From: Telmatactis stephensoni
Lineage: Eukaryota > Cnidaria > Anthozoa > Actiniaria > Isophelliidae
NCBI GenBank assembly: GCA_029948255.1
Contig: JALIZF010001244.1
Coordinates: forward strand, 62,001 to 126,000
Length of the DNA: 64,000 nucleotides
Direction of reading: 5' to 3'
A model generated the notes under the pieces. The model saw nothing but the letters and a program-made list of their open reading frames with translations. It was not told the DNA's origin and did no database searches. Below are positions 21,000 through 33,724 of this stretch, piece by piece; positions within the stretch are counted from its first letter, which is position 1; every line of letters starts with the position of its first letter. The position numbers and the translations under genes are program-made.

Positions 21000-23900
21000 C
21001 TTTCTATCATCCCTAGCTCCTAGTTACAAATTTTTGTGTTCAGCTTTTTTTGCTCATATCTTTGTTTTATTTTAGCAGAAATCTGTCGGTTGTTCAATTC
21101 CTTTTTCTCTAGCTTTTAAATCGTTACACATCTAAGGTAGTGTTGAGACTTGTGTTAAAAGTGTTTGACTAAGGTTTAACCAATATGATTAGCGGTTATT
21201 GTTTCTGAACACAACCTAGGTTAACTGTCCAGTAAGAATGCATTTCTTCTTCTTCATTTTACTTTAAGTTTGTTGTTTTTAACCGAATTTTTCATCATCG
21301 ATAAAAGAATTTCTCAAGATATTTCTGTATATATCTGGGGAGTGTAAAGCTGACAGTTAACTAAATTACTTTTGCAAAGAATGTTCTGAGGACTTGTTTT
21401 ATCAGGGTGGTTCCATAAACCACACCCTAAAGAAAGTGGCTCGAAGGATTATCGCATTTATATTATCTTATTTCTTACTTGAATTGTAGTTATTGTAAAA
21501 AGGATCAATGATCCTAGCTATATGTATCGAATGATATATCAGACTAGTTGTTGCTCTTGTCAGTTGCTCTTGCTTCCCATCTAGAGCGAGAGCGAGTATC
21601 AAGCTGTCTGTGCATCGTGATTCAAGACAGCAGTTCAGTTCCTACTTTTGAGATACAGAGCTGAAAAAAGACAACTCTCCGACAAAAGTCCAAAGGTTAA
21701 GTTCGTTTCTAAAAAGTTAATAACATTTTACAAGTTATTAACATATTTAGACTTGTAGATTATAGCACCAGCTAGATATTATACTTTAAGTCTGGTTTCT
21801 ATCGCTTGAACTATGCTTTTTGTTGTTACTTTCCAGCCTCGGTCCTTTGAGTTCAAGTGCTGCTCTCTTGATTATCTGGGTGTGATGTTTAAGAAGCGCT
21901 AAAAGTCAAGAGCGTAAAAGAATGAAGAGATTTTTTGCGGGTTAATGCATTGGGCAACAAAAACTATTCAGCTATTCAACTATTCACCTATTCAGAAAAT
22001 AAGTTTTAGGCCTTCTTTCGCTCATTTGCCATACAATTCTTTACATTCAGCTTGAAAGTTGCTAAATTTGAATAAAAAATTAATACAGAACAACGACTTC
22101 GTACAATTCCAAAGACTGTTTTAACAGGCATTGTATCTTAGTAGATCAATTCCTAAGTGATAAAAATAGAATTTGAGGGTTAAGCTAAAACGAAAAATTT
22201 GAATTAAAACTTGCATGTATCTTAGTAGATCAATTCCTAAGTGATAAAAATAGAATTGAGTGTTAATCCAAAACGAAAATTTGAATTAAAACTTGCTTAA
22301 GTGGCTAGTTTTAGGCACTTTTAGTCATTATTACTCGATATTGAAAAAAATATCCTCTTCATACTTGAGAGTTCTTTAGATACGGTACATGTTGTTATAG
22401 TCCAGAAATAACTAAACACTTATTGTTTGAGTGTCACTGAGTGCAACGTCGGTTTAAATGCTACTTGTGTAGGCTTCATCAAGGGAGAGAATGTATACTT
22501 TACTAGTGATTTTCTTTACGTCAAATTATTTGTCGCATTTGCAAATTTATTTTTGTATCTCAGTGTTTTTATTTGGTACACAACTTTGTTCATACAGTAA
22601 GAATTTAAAACTGTCAGTGGAAGTTTCCTTTGACGTTTTTCAAACAGGACGAGACTTAGAAAGAAAGCCGACCGAAAAAACTAACACCGCTACCCGTTCT
22701 GGCGGTAAAAATGGCTTTCAATGCCGTATTTCGCCGCCAGAATGCAATGCCGAAATGCGTGTATCGGCAAAGCTTTAGTATTATAATGAATGCAAAAACC
22801 GACACTTTTAGGTCAGCCGATCATTGTCTGCATAACCGCGCTTTTCGTTGCATATAGGTAAATTTGTCAAAATTCGATGTATAGTTATTAAAATATAGTG
22901 TCACTCGGCCCTGTTGAAAGTGTCACAAGTTTTTAATGGCGTCCTGTGCTTATCAATGACAAGAATTTGTTATCGCGTATCACACAAGAGTCCGTATACT
23001 ATAGGGTGGGCGCTTTTCCATTTTCTTTGCTCTTTTAGATTTTATCTTGAAGTTTCAATTATTAAAGTCACTTAAACAAACCAGAAGAACTAGGATAAGC
23101 AAAAAATACAATTATACACACAAATCAAAAGCCAGACGCCATTGAAATGTGAAGTCGCTGGAGCGGAGAAAACAAACTACAAAATCCACAAATTGAGCGT
23201 GAAAATTGATTTTTGGTTTTGTGTAAATCCTACGCAGTGACTTAGAGTTGAACAGTCGGTCCGTTAATCCAAAACATACTGTCCGTGAACTATATCAAAT
23301 ACAAATATTAAAAGAACTGTCATTTAACAAGAAGGGAATCTGTCTATGGTGAAGAATTCTAATTATTAACAATGATATAGAAGTAATGTAGAAAGAATTT
23401 GTAAATAGAAATTGCAATATTTGCAAAGATAAAGCTGTTTTCTTGTGTTGGTCACGTGTTTGTATTTCTTTAAACATTAAATATTTTTGTCTTAGAGAAC
23501 TGTGCGTGTTCTATATTTGTAATAGTAGGTCACGTGTCAGCCATTTTAAGAGGTCTTGTTTTCATCCAACGCTTGTAAGGTGGTAGTTATTATCACAAAG
23601 TAAAATAAATATTGATAAAGTACTTTGTACGTATTAGATACGTCAAAAAGTAAGTGTTGTTTACGTAAGATTTTTTAATGTATTTCATTATTTTTGGTCC
23701 GTGTTGATCCGTCAGTATCAGAGACTGGTATATAAATATTTGCAAAAGGCAGAAAAATAATAAAATATTAGTAGTTCTTAACATATTCTTGATAATTTGA
23801 CATGAACATTTATTTAGAAACTGATCGGATAAATATCGTAAATGTACCCGGCATTGACAAAATTTTGTTTCAATTTGGTTTCAGTAAAATATTTTGTGTT

Positions 23901-26900
23901 GATAGAAATACTACAAGTATTTAAGCTTATCCCATTATTAAATCTCGAGTGCTTAAATCTTAAGCACAAGAACAGCAAATTACTGGGTAATTCTTTTCAA
24001 GAATATTACCGGCTTTTTCTAAATGACCACTAAAACAAAAGCATGCGTTTAAGTTAAGGGTAGAATTTGGTTAGAGGAAAATTTAATTTTAGAAACTGAC
24101 TCATTTTATTAAAAAACAGAAAGTTTTTGCGATAAATTAAAAGAAAAACACCAGCTGTCGTACGGTCAAAAAGAGTTGAACATAATTTAGGACTCTTCAT
24201 GTTGGTATTTTATTTGCCTGTTGCTCAGTGTGTCGAATTCGAACAGCACGCCTCACAAAATGAGAAGATACGAAAAACCTCAACTCATCTTGAGATTTTA
24301 CGATAAAAAAACTCTAGATAGAATGATAAACAAGTTAAGATATCTCTATTTATTGTCTACACCTGGCTTTCATGGAAGCTTTTTGAGCGTTAAACTTGTA
24401 CCTACAAAAGACGAACTGCAAAGAAATTTGAGCGACTTAAAAGCTTTTGTAGTTCCATTTTTCCACTAATGGATTTCAAACCGTTCGATAGCGTTTTGCC
24501 ATTATTTAGGCTATTTGGACTGCACTTAGCTATGAGAATTCGTTAAATCGTTAAAGATGTTTAATGCTTACACTTCTCACTTGGTTATTCGTTCGCGTTA
24601 AAAAGCTACTTTTCAAAATTCAAATCACTAAGTAGAGTTTCTTGAATAAAAAAACAAAAAATATCCTATTCTTGTTGAGTTAGACACAAAGCCTTAGAAT
24701 TTTAGTGTTCGCTTTCTCAAAGAAAATAAGTTTTTGTTTCCCTGTATTGTTTCGCGTTTTCTAACAAATTTTTTGCCGCTATGGACGTCGTAAAAGTCCG
24801 CCTTTTAGTTTCGCATGTCGACGCAGTGAGTTTTTAACGTGTAACCGACTTGTTTAGCATCAGCCTGCGAGCCGTTCCAGGTGTGAAATTCTTAGCGGGG
24901 CGCTTTTGTATTGCCGTTTGTTGTTTTATTTTGCGGAAAAAAATGCTACCGACTGAAGTTTAAAAAGTCTCGTCGAAAGTAGATGCAGGTTAAAGCAGCT
25001 CGAACCTTCGTGAAGACCACATCCAACGCACCAGCAACAAAAAGCGATCTTTTTCAGGACAAGTATATTAGAAAGAGGTTGGTAAAATAAATTTGACATA
25101 TAACTCTTATGTTCGTTTAGTTGTATCTACGAAAAATCTCCCCTTTATCGTCACTTTCTAGTGCAAGAGTTTTTTGGAATACATTTGGTCCGCACTGCTT
25201 CAGTCTCAATAGATGCCTATTTATTCCACCAATCTTCAGTTCGAATTTTTTTTTATTTTTTCAGTCTATGTTAATTTTCTTAAGTTGTGTTATCAATACT
25301 CCATTCAAGCAATTATACAATCATTGCTAAAGTCTCACTCAAATTTGAAGTATTTTCTTAGAGTTTAAAGAGTAATTTTAGATATAATTTGAAGTTCCTA
25401 GCGTACGGGCCGTAATAGGGACATCAGATGTTTAGTTTTTTGCTTTGGCAAATAAAATGCTTATTCAATTACTATACGGTAACAGTCACTTAATAGCTTA
25501 ATTCTTTTGACGTTTTATTTTGCTTCTAAAGTATACTTTACCCATATATTTGTAGTTGTTATTTGTCAGTGAGTGGCTAGTAAACTTGTTGTTTGTGGAC
25601 CAGAGGTTAGAGCGTCCACGAATTAGCATAAAATGTGAAGGTCAATTGTATTCTACATTCACCTGTCTACATTACAAGATTTCGCTTTTCTTCTGCTTCT
25701 TCTCTCTCTCTTTTTTTTTTTTTTTTTTTGATCCAACGCAAAGTCTTAATAAGTTTCCGTCTCGTACGCAGTAATGAAGCCGTCTTTCCTTTTCGATTCC
25801 TTTAATATAATTCTGTCCTTTTTAAGCCACTAGTTTCCTGTTAGACCTTAAATTAAACTTAAATTAGATTTGCAAGACAACTTAATTAAACAAGTCCAGC
25901 AAATACTGTAATTAATTGACCAGTTCTATTCTGAGCAAGACGTTTTACTTTTCTTCTAGTTACGCTGTGAAGTGAATCATTTTACACTAGCCATTTTAAG
26001 TTACAAGTTATTAATTTGAGGTCCCTTATTATTTATTAATTTCTTTTCATGTATTTCTTCCGTTACTGTACTTGAACTTCAATGCTCAATGGTTCTAAAA
26101 TATGACGAGAATTTTGTCTGTAGAACTTCTTAAACAATGCGTATACAAACCCCACTTCCTGCTACAAGAAGTGAGTAATCACTCACTATTTGCATAAATA
26201 TTTTCTTCTGAAAATGTCTCTTACTTTAGCATACTTTCCGTAATACAGAATTCGTGGAAGGTTTAGTAGCTCTACTGAAGTGTTTGTTACCAAAATCTTC
26301 AAAAAGTCAAGGGAATTACTTTAGAATTGTATTGTTTTAATGACGACTGAGACAATGTTACCTGCTGGTCTATACAAATCGTCTTTCAATAGTTTTTTAT
26401 TAATCGTAGACCAGAACTTGTTTGTCAAAAGCGTCAAGTAAGGACAGTAAAAATGTTGAAAAAGACATTCATTAATCCTCATTGAGTAGCTCTTAATAAT
26501 TGTACAGTGGAAAAGCTGAATCACATTACCCTTTCTCGATTCTATTTGTACTAGTTTGCCTAAAGATCGACTCAGCTAAATAAAAAAGAGTTGACTAGAG
26601 AATAAAATAAATACTTTTTTGTCTATTTAGCAGGTTAAAACGGCATTCTTGAGTATTAACATTCAAATATCTACATTTTTCCCAGCATGAACAAGTCCAG
26701 TTCGTATCCCTTATTCTTCATAAAACGTGTATTTGTGTGCCACGAACTATTCTTGTTGTTTTGAAGTATTTCTTTTACGTTGAGGATTTAACTAAACAAA
26801 GAGAACTACTTGAAACGCGTGTGAGCCAAGTCCCAGAGGAGCTCGCTCCGCCTTAGCTTAAGCCCGTCCAATGAGCGTGCAGTAGGTTTAATTAAAATCT

Positions 26901-27025
26901 ACTGTACTCTATACCAGTTAGAACAGTCTTCTTTATACGACCTGTACGACTGTTTGCTAGTCTCTAATAGAGATTACTTGCTAGCAGAGTACTATCTCTT
27001 GACAGTTGTATTGATTTATATTCAG
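21000..27025. other. Gene-poor DNA upstream of the LIM-homeobox gene
   Basis: AT-rich sequence with scattered short frames, none recognisable. The longest (24221-24469) resembles nothing I know. The segment 21590-21710 is less AT-rich and could hold a 5' UTR exon, but this is speculation. Regulatory elements of the LIM-homeobox gene probably lie here. Confidence 0.35.
22130..22302. repeat. Tandem duplication, ~85-bp unit, two copies
   Basis: gtatcttagtagatcaattc through aatttgaattaaaacttgc occurs twice in direct orientation with only a few differences. Confidence 0.8.
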
Positions 27026-30000
27026 ATGACAACTCCTCACGAAGACCAGGCACTTTCAAGTCCTTCCCTGAACTCGGTAGACCACGTTTCGGTAAGAAAA
27101 TAATTTGGTTTTGTCGACCAGCATCATTGTGTAAAGCACCCTGACACCTAATTTCTACTTAACAAACAGTTAAGCTGTATTTGAATCGGCTGTCAAATAT
27201 TTGTGTTTATGCTTCTGTCAAGTACTAATTTATACCTCGATATATACCTGTCATCTTATCTAATTTACCAAAGTAAATAAACTCAGGTGGACACTGAAGT
27301 AGCAACACTTGAAACATTACTATCGTCTTCATACAACTCAATTTGAATTCTCTTTTTGTTTGTATTTTCTTTTCAGACACAAGGGGAAAGATGTGTCGGA
27401 TGCGAAGCTCGAATTATAGACCGATATTTGGTGAAAGTCAGTGGCCGAGCTTGGCATACTAAGTGTTTACGATGCTGTATTTGTGGTGATGAATTGGGCA
27501 AAGAAGCCACATGCTATACTAAAGATAACAAGATATATTGCAAAACTGACTATGCTAGGTAAGTATGGCCTGATACGATGGTCTACTTTATTTACTAAGT
27601 TCAAGTGACCACTAATTTTTTTTGCGGTCCACCGCAAATTATCTTACAAACAAAATAACCGTAGTTCGCAAAGTTTAGAAACTGTATGGTCGATTTGATA
27701 TGGTGTAAAACTCTTCCAGCTGATTTCTACTCGTGCTTAAATCCCAGGGAGAGTAATGAACGACTGTGCTTTTATTGTTCCTTGCTCTGTATTTTTTTTG
27801 TTTTCTTTTGTACCCTCGAAGTTTATTTTACTTTTCAAACGGCTTCAAAACTTGCTAGGTTGTTAAGTTGAAATTTCTCTCTCGAAATCTATTCAGTATG
27901 ATAAATTTGCCTTTAAATTCGCAAAATCCAAGAGATTCGTCGACTAGAATTACACTGCTCACATTAAGACGTATTTAATTTTAGTTATCAAAACAGCGTT
28001 TGATAAGGTGGACTTTTTGCTTCACTAGCAATGATTATTTCTATTTAAGTATTAATTTGCCTTAGGGCTTACATTTAAAGTCTGAGAGTGTCGTCTGGGG
28101 CTGAGTACCATGTAAAGTGCGAGTAAATATTTCAGTACTTTCAAAAGTTACAAAGCAGAGGGATTTTTCCAAGGTTTAATTTCATATTTTCCAGTAAACG
28201 ACCTTTCTTTCTCTCTTTCTTTCTTTCTTTCTTTAAGCGTGTCATTGCCATCCATGTAAATTTATTAATGTTTCAAATCCCTGCTTCTGCCAGTGACCAA
28301 ACTTAAAACTTCAAGAAAGCGTTTAGTGAAATTTTAGTCTCTAGTATTTGTATGTTGTGTGGCTAGCAGTAAAATTACACGCAGACATAATGTGACCTCT
28401 TTTGTTTTCTCCTTTGATGTCCAAGGTGTAAATTTGAGCTCGGAAAAAAGACAATAAATCGAGTCGATTTGTCAGTTGGTAGCCTAGGCAGACGTTCTGA
28501 AATGCTTGCGAACTGTAGATTTGTCAAACCTTTTCTACTTGTCCCATTTTACAGTAGTTTTTTGACTATCTACGAAATATTCAATTTCAATTCATTAGAA
28601 AGAGCCATTTCCTAGGCAACGACGAACTTTTAAAAAACCTGCTTTTTGTCTTGAAAGAAAGCAATTTGTTCCGAAATCAGCGTTGTTAAACTTATCTTGA
28701 TATTGTAAAGATTTGGTTGTTGTTAGTCTCAATGTAAAGTGGGGACCTTATCACTGTGCCTTTTAAGGCTTAAGCGAGAGATAACCCTAAGCTGGGCCTT
28801 GCGTAAGTGAAGACACGAGCCTATTTCTATTCAATTTTTCCTCTTCTTTTCCCTTTAGTTAGTCCCATAACACAAGTGTACATTAACTTTTTCCTGAATT
28901 TGCCTATTAAGTCTACAATGGGATTTTTGGGATTTAAAACTAAAAAGATGCTTGTCAAGAAACGAAAAAATGAAATACTGATAGAATTATGAAGAGTGAA
29001 AATCTTAACACTAAAACGAAAATAGAAAAATTGCATGCTAATATTCATTTTTAGAATCATATGCTAGGGAACTGAAAATTAATCCTGATCTTTCTTTTTT
29101 ATTGTGTACCAGACAATTTGGAACCAAGTGTGCGCGATGTGGCAGGAGTATTCACGCCAATGACTGGGTCCGACGAGCCAAAAACTGTGTTTATCACCTT
29201 GCGTGCTTCGCCTGTGACAACTGCAAAAGACAACTGTCCACAGGAGAAGAATTCGCTCTTAAAGACGACAATGTCCTTTGTAAACTTCACTACCTTGAAA
29301 CACTAGATTCATCGCCAACAGAGCGGGAATATCAAGAAGGTACAGTATGATGTAAAGCTGTGAATAGCATAGTGTAGGGTATGTGTTTGTTGGGCAATAT
29401 TACTCTAGCCCACCTTTATCACCTCATTAAGACCCGACTTAATTCATAAACTCAAACTCACTTTGCTATTTATCAAAATATTTCGTACGGAGTATTTAAT
29501 GGAAAGACCATTCTTCCGTCTCTCTCTCTCTCTCTATATATATATATAAAGAATTGTTTAATTCCTTGAAGGTTCTACAATCGTAAAAAAGTGAAACTTA
29601 TCTAAACAAAAACACAAAGAGTGAGTTCATTTTTCAAGATTTCTAGGCCTTAAAAAGCGAAGTAAAATCTGGATGGTTTATTTTTAGTTTTTACTTTTCT
29701 AGAGGATGGACTTGTGCATTGAATAAAACCCCTACGTGTTGAATAATTCATTCGTTCATCATAGCTTTCATCTACACAAAACGGATTTGGAGCCCTTCAT
29801 TAACACTTCACTTGTTTAGCATTGTAAACGATATGAACACCCTCTTGATATTCTCAACACGAAAAACTTGAATAGTTATCTCAAAAGAGACGAATTAGGA
29901 AGGGATTTCAAGAACAACAGAGTTGCCCCAGAAAAAGAAAATTAAAAATATATATTTGTAAGTTGTTACGGTTTTTCTTTTGAATAAATGAAGAGACATA

Positions 30001-30612
30001 AAAACGTATTATCCCAGCCAGTGTTGTTTCCTATTGCCTTGCCTTTTCAAGCTTTCGCCGCGTCCCTTGTAAAAAGTCATTGAAATGTTCCACTTAAAGT
30101 CTACGATTCTGCTGTTTTTTTTATATATATATTTCCTTCTGTCTGGCGCTCTCTGTTTCTCTTGATTAAGGCTACATTAACTAATCCGGTAAAGTCGAAA
30201 AACGTTTTTTCCCCTCTAATTTTGCTATCTGCACGGAATGTCTTAGACAGAAGAAAACTGCTGTTTTTAGTGTGAACGAAAGGCCCAACCTAAAGTTTTT
30301 TTGTTTCATCGTTTAGTGTTTTCTCCTGACGTCGATAGCGAAGATTCCCCGTCAAGTACAGGCAAGCCAGGTCGACACAAAGCCAAGAGAGTTCGTACAA
30401 CATTCACAGAAGAACAGCTACAAATTCTGCAAGCAAATTTTAATATTGATTCGAATCCGGATGGCCAAGACCTTGAAAGAATTGCTCAACTTACTGGACT
30501 AAGCAAACGGGTAACGCAAGTTTGGTTCCAGAATTCTAGAGCTAGACAAAAAAAATATGGTACTCCGTTATACAGTCCAAGTCAAAGAGCTTCGGCGACT
30601 GCCAGCTATTAA
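27026..30612 (+). CDS. LIM-homeodomain transcription factor, Lhx6/8 (Arrowhead) type
   Basis: Four exons, 27026-27091, 27377-27558, 29113-29339 and 30317-30612, join in phase (0, 2, 1) to give 256 residues. Exon 2 holds LIM domain 1 ([18 protein letters not shown].., with further CxxC pairs and a closing CKTDY). Exon 3 holds LIM domain 2 ([18 protein letters not shown].., ending CKLHY). Exon 4 carries the whole homeodomain, including [11 protein letters not shown] with Gln at position 50. The LIM1 start ([16 protein letters not shown]) and the homeodomain run [20 protein letters not shown] point to the Lhx6/8 class rather than Lhx1/5, Lhx2/9, Lhx3/4, Isl or Lmx; this is by memory of family motifs, not a tree. 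The product would act in the nucleus, with LIM domains binding LDB-type cofactors. Oddities: a very short tail after the homeodomain, and a total shorter than vertebrate Lhx6/8 (~350 residues). The start is the ATG directly after a ttcag acceptor, so an upstream 5' UTR exon is likely. Confidence 0.9.
29518..29549. repeat. (TC)n(TA)n microsatellite
   Basis: A short compound dinucleotide run in the last intron of the LIM-homeobox gene. Confidence 0.8.
30317..30612 (+). CDS. Homeobox exon (last coding exon of the LIM-homeobox gene)
   Basis: The acceptor gtttag ends at 30316 and the exon enters in phase 1. It encodes a Ser/Asp-rich spacer, then the basic N-arm KAKRVRTTF, helices 1-2, and recognition helix 3 with [12 protein letters not shown]. 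The homeobox is not interrupted by an intron. The TAA is at 30610-30612. Eight bases later there is a strong donor-like TTAG|GTAAGTT (GT at 30621), so the 3' UTR may be spliced or a longer alternative form may exist. Confidence 0.88.
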
Positions 30613-31207
30613 CAAGTTAGGTAAGTTATGATCGCGTAGGGAGTGTATGGTTTTGAGTAGTTTCTTTTGTATGACTGGGAAAATGCCATAATTACCGCAG
30701 CGCACGGTAACGGCAGGAATTTCGAATGTTTTGACAGACAACACTTCACAGATACGGTCATGGTTCTTGGCGCCATAAATTTCCCACTTAAACGAAACTA
30801 CTCTTAACTCATGTGTGTGAAGGGGAAACCCAAAAGCTTGATATTAAACATAGAATATTTAAATTTCAAACTTCTTTTTAAAGCATGATGATGTTATATC
30901 ACTCAAGGTTTTCGATTTTATTTCAGTTCCAATTCGCAACTGAAAATTGGTTTTTCATTAGTCAAGTGATCCAAGTCACAAGATCACGATGGAGTATCCC
31001 ATATTATCCAAAGATACCAAAGAATTTATAACAAAAATTAACATCTAATGTCAGCCTTATAAATACAAATATATTATGAGAAGAATATGGTCATTTTGTA
31101 ATTTTTTGTGTGGTGTTATCTGGATTTCTCATCACGAAACAGTCGTAAAAAGTCCTACAATTTCTCTGAGTTCTCTTTATAAGATTTTTGCGAGAATTTA
31201 TCCTTAA

Positions 31208-31439
31208 AGGCGGTGTTACACGAGACGATTTTTAACGACGATTTTCCGCGCAACGTTGCAACAAATTGCAATGTTTTGCGTTGCGAGTTTCTGGCTTGCA
31301 CTGAAAAACTCGCAACGCGTTGCCGAAGCGAAATTTGCAAGGAAAATCGTTTCAAGTGTCATGTTACACGAGAAAGATTTTTAACGCAACGCCGTTGCAC
31401 TGAAAATCGTCGTTAAAAATCGTCTCGTGTAACACCGCC
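31208..31439. mobile_element. TTAA-flanked MITE, GGCGGTGTTACACGAGACG ends
   Basis: Long inverted ends (ggcggtgttacacgagacg and its reverse complement, differing by one base at the edge), with TTAA on both sides (31204-31207 and 31440-31443). Subterminal words such as acgcaacg are repeated inside. A piggyBac-type non-autonomous element is likely. Confidence 0.75.
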
Positions 31440-31443
31440 TTAA

Positions 31444-32891
31444 CTGTAGTTAGTAAAAAGTAGGGCAGAATAACGAAATATGGAGACTATTTTACTTTTT
31501 TTCGTATTTTTGCCTCTTGAATTTTTAGTGTTTCTGTTTTATTTGTCTGTCATACGAACAAATTACTACACTGCCTTTGAAACACCGATCACGTAGTTAA
31601 TAGTGTACAAAGTAAAAGTAGTATAGGTCTATAGTAATAGACTAGAACTGATGACACCCCATTAATAGCTGGTATATAGATATAATTTATTTAAGACTTA
31701 TTCATGTAAATATGAGACAGGTCAAACGAATAAAAGCCTTGCTGATGTAAACCTGTCTTGAAATACTATCGTTAGGGATGACAGAAGGGGAAACGACGGG
31801 AAATTAATGAATGCCCATCCAAGCCAAACTATTGAATAAAACTCAATTTACACGACAACATGGCACGGAATCCCTAAATATTGGCACGCGGACCGACTAT
31901 TTTGTATTTGCCCACGTACATAGGATTCGTAAGCTCCAGTTACTTTACTTTACTGGCTATAAAGTCTGCAATTCAGAACAGTGCCGCATAAATCGGAAAT
32001 TTTATCCTTGGTGTTATCAAAAACAGCCGGCGTTTTTGTTCCAGTGTAACTGGAGCTTAAAGGGAATTCCCCTCGTACCAAAAGTTGTCAAAATTCTATG
32101 TTATTAGTAATGTTGTCGAGTTTCTATCTTCAGTTCAGTGTTAAATGACTCGGACAAATTCGAGCCGCTGATAATTACATTCAAATTCTATCGTTTTTGT
32201 CAGATAATCATTTAACTTCCGGATGAGAGAAAAAGATTCAGTATGATCATTTTCAGTTTCCAAATTAGAAGGTCGCCCAATAAACCAAAAAAACAATTAC
32301 AAACGATTTTGGAGTACCCTGATAAAAAATCGTTTTCCTTATCTCATAAACCATAAAGGACGTTGGAAGTAACTGAACTACCACACGTAAACTCACTGTG
32401 ATTGTGAGCGATTTATTGAAAAAGCAACTCATCAAAAATGTTTTTTATGGAAAGTGACGGTGAAGTACTGATTAAAAACCCATCTTGACGCTTAAAAAAC
32501 TCCCTCGCCCCGCTCTTGAGATATCAATAACTACTGTACATGCATTCAAAACAGCTATGACTTTTGTGAAAGTAATATACGTGTCAGAGTTTCCGACAGG
32601 TGCTTTAAAATAAACTGATCATTAAAGTTAATTGTGCACAGATGTGAACGGCTTGTAGTTGCAGTTTTTAGTATATCCAGGTCATTAACAGTCTATTCAT
32701 GGCACTTGAAGAGTATATTGACCATTTATTGTTTGATTAAGTGGACTTTCAAGTGCATTGATCTGGAGCCTTGTGCCATATGAGACTTACATTCAATTCA
32801 TCTTGAAAGAACTTGCTTACAACAAAACGGATGATTGCATGCCTTCCAAGATGCTATCTTATTCATAACACTAAGCCAAGTAAGTGAAACT
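31444..32891. other. Non-coding stretch between the LIM-homeobox gene and TRPC
   Basis: AT-rich, no recognised exon or RNA gene. An AATAAA at 31729-31734 is a distant candidate poly(A) signal for the LIM-homeobox gene. Confidence 0.35.
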
Positions 32892-33161
32892 TTAAATGCT
32901 GGATATAAAGTACACTTCGCTGTTGTTTTCACAAAATTGTCGTGAATGATTAGGACAGTGTACTTCGCTGTTATTTTCACAACTAAATTGTCGTGAATGA
33001 TGAGGATGGCATACTTGGTTGTTGTTCTCACAAGGTTGTGGCGAATGATGATGATGTTTTTGTTGTGGCAGACACTGTACAGGCTGTGGCTCCTGCAGTT
33101 TTTTATGCCTTTCAAAGAAGTACCTCTGAATAAGCGACTTGATAACACGACTTCTCTGGAA
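32892..33161 (-). CDS. Alternative last exon of the TRPC gene, Cys/His-rich repeat tail
   Basis: After an acceptor (ttttatctag) the frame is open for 89 codons to a TAA. It begins FQRSRVIKSLIQRYFFERHK, clearly like RNRLMRLLIRRYFLDRNK at the start of exon 37425-37279, and both enter in phase 0. They look like duplicated, alternative 3' exons joined to exon 39002-38871. The tail then holds three imperfect copies of a 16-17 residue unit with the pattern HS.Q..CENN..V, rich in Cys, His and Asn; the DNA period is about 48-51 bp. No donor follows before the stop. An overlapping longer frame in another phase (33148-32798) is not like any channel sequence and I treat it as a shadow. Transcript evidence is needed. 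Confidence 0.6.
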   Translation of the reverse strand, partial: FQRSRVIKSLIQRYFFERHKKLQEPQPVQCLPQQKHHHHSPQPCENNNQVCHPHHSRQFSCENNSEVHCPNHSRQFCENNSEVYFISSI

Positions 33162-33627
33162 CTAGATAAAATAAATTAAAAACATGCACGTACGTATTTT
33201 AGACAAAAAGACGTTTACAAATAAAGAAATCCCAGTTTTAACATACTGACCTACAAACCCGGAATTAAGCTGAACAAAAAGAGTGAAAGAAAAAAAACCT
33301 CAAATATGTCATCTGCAGTTTGAATGGGAAACCAAGATCTGGATGGAGCTCACACACTGTCTCACTGAAAAGGACAATTACTTTTGGTCTCACACACTGT
33401 CTCAAAACTGGCCGATTGCTCATAAGAGCAGCCCTCTAAAAACCGGAAGGTCCCGGTTTCAAATTCCACTCTAACCGGTACCCGGAAGTAATTACGTTCG
33501 TTTAGTTTCTGATGCCAGGCCTATAGAGAGATTGTGCACGTAGATTCCTAATTCAAAAACGACGTTCGGAGATCTGTATCTGACATCAGAAACCAAGTAA
33601 TTAGCTTCAAATTTTGATCCGTATCCA

Positions 33628-33724
33628 GTCCTCGGAGACCCAGGGGCCGGAAAAGTCTTTTTCCCCTCTTACCTTTCCCCTCGGCTCCCCTCCCCCTCCC
33701 TGACGCCCTGGGTCTCCGAGGACG
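33628..33724. repeat. Inverted repeat, CCTCGGAGACCCAGGG family
   Basis: tcctcggagacccaggg faces ccctgggtctccgagga around a pyrimidine-rich centre, about 97 bp. MITE-like. Lies between the two alternative TRPC 3' exons. Confidence 0.65.

Noticed and set aside
24221..24469. 82-codon frame upstream of the LIM-homeobox gene
   Set aside because: Basic, without recognisable motifs. Chance frames of this length are common here.
32798..33148. 116-codon minus frame overlapping the alternative TRPC exon
   Set aside because: The frame starting at 33161 has the conserved post-TRP-box helix and a proper acceptor. This one is its out-of-phase shadow.
33395..33490. tRNA-like B-box (ggtttcaaattcc) on the plus strand
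   Set aside because: The A-box is poor and no SINE body could be delimited.
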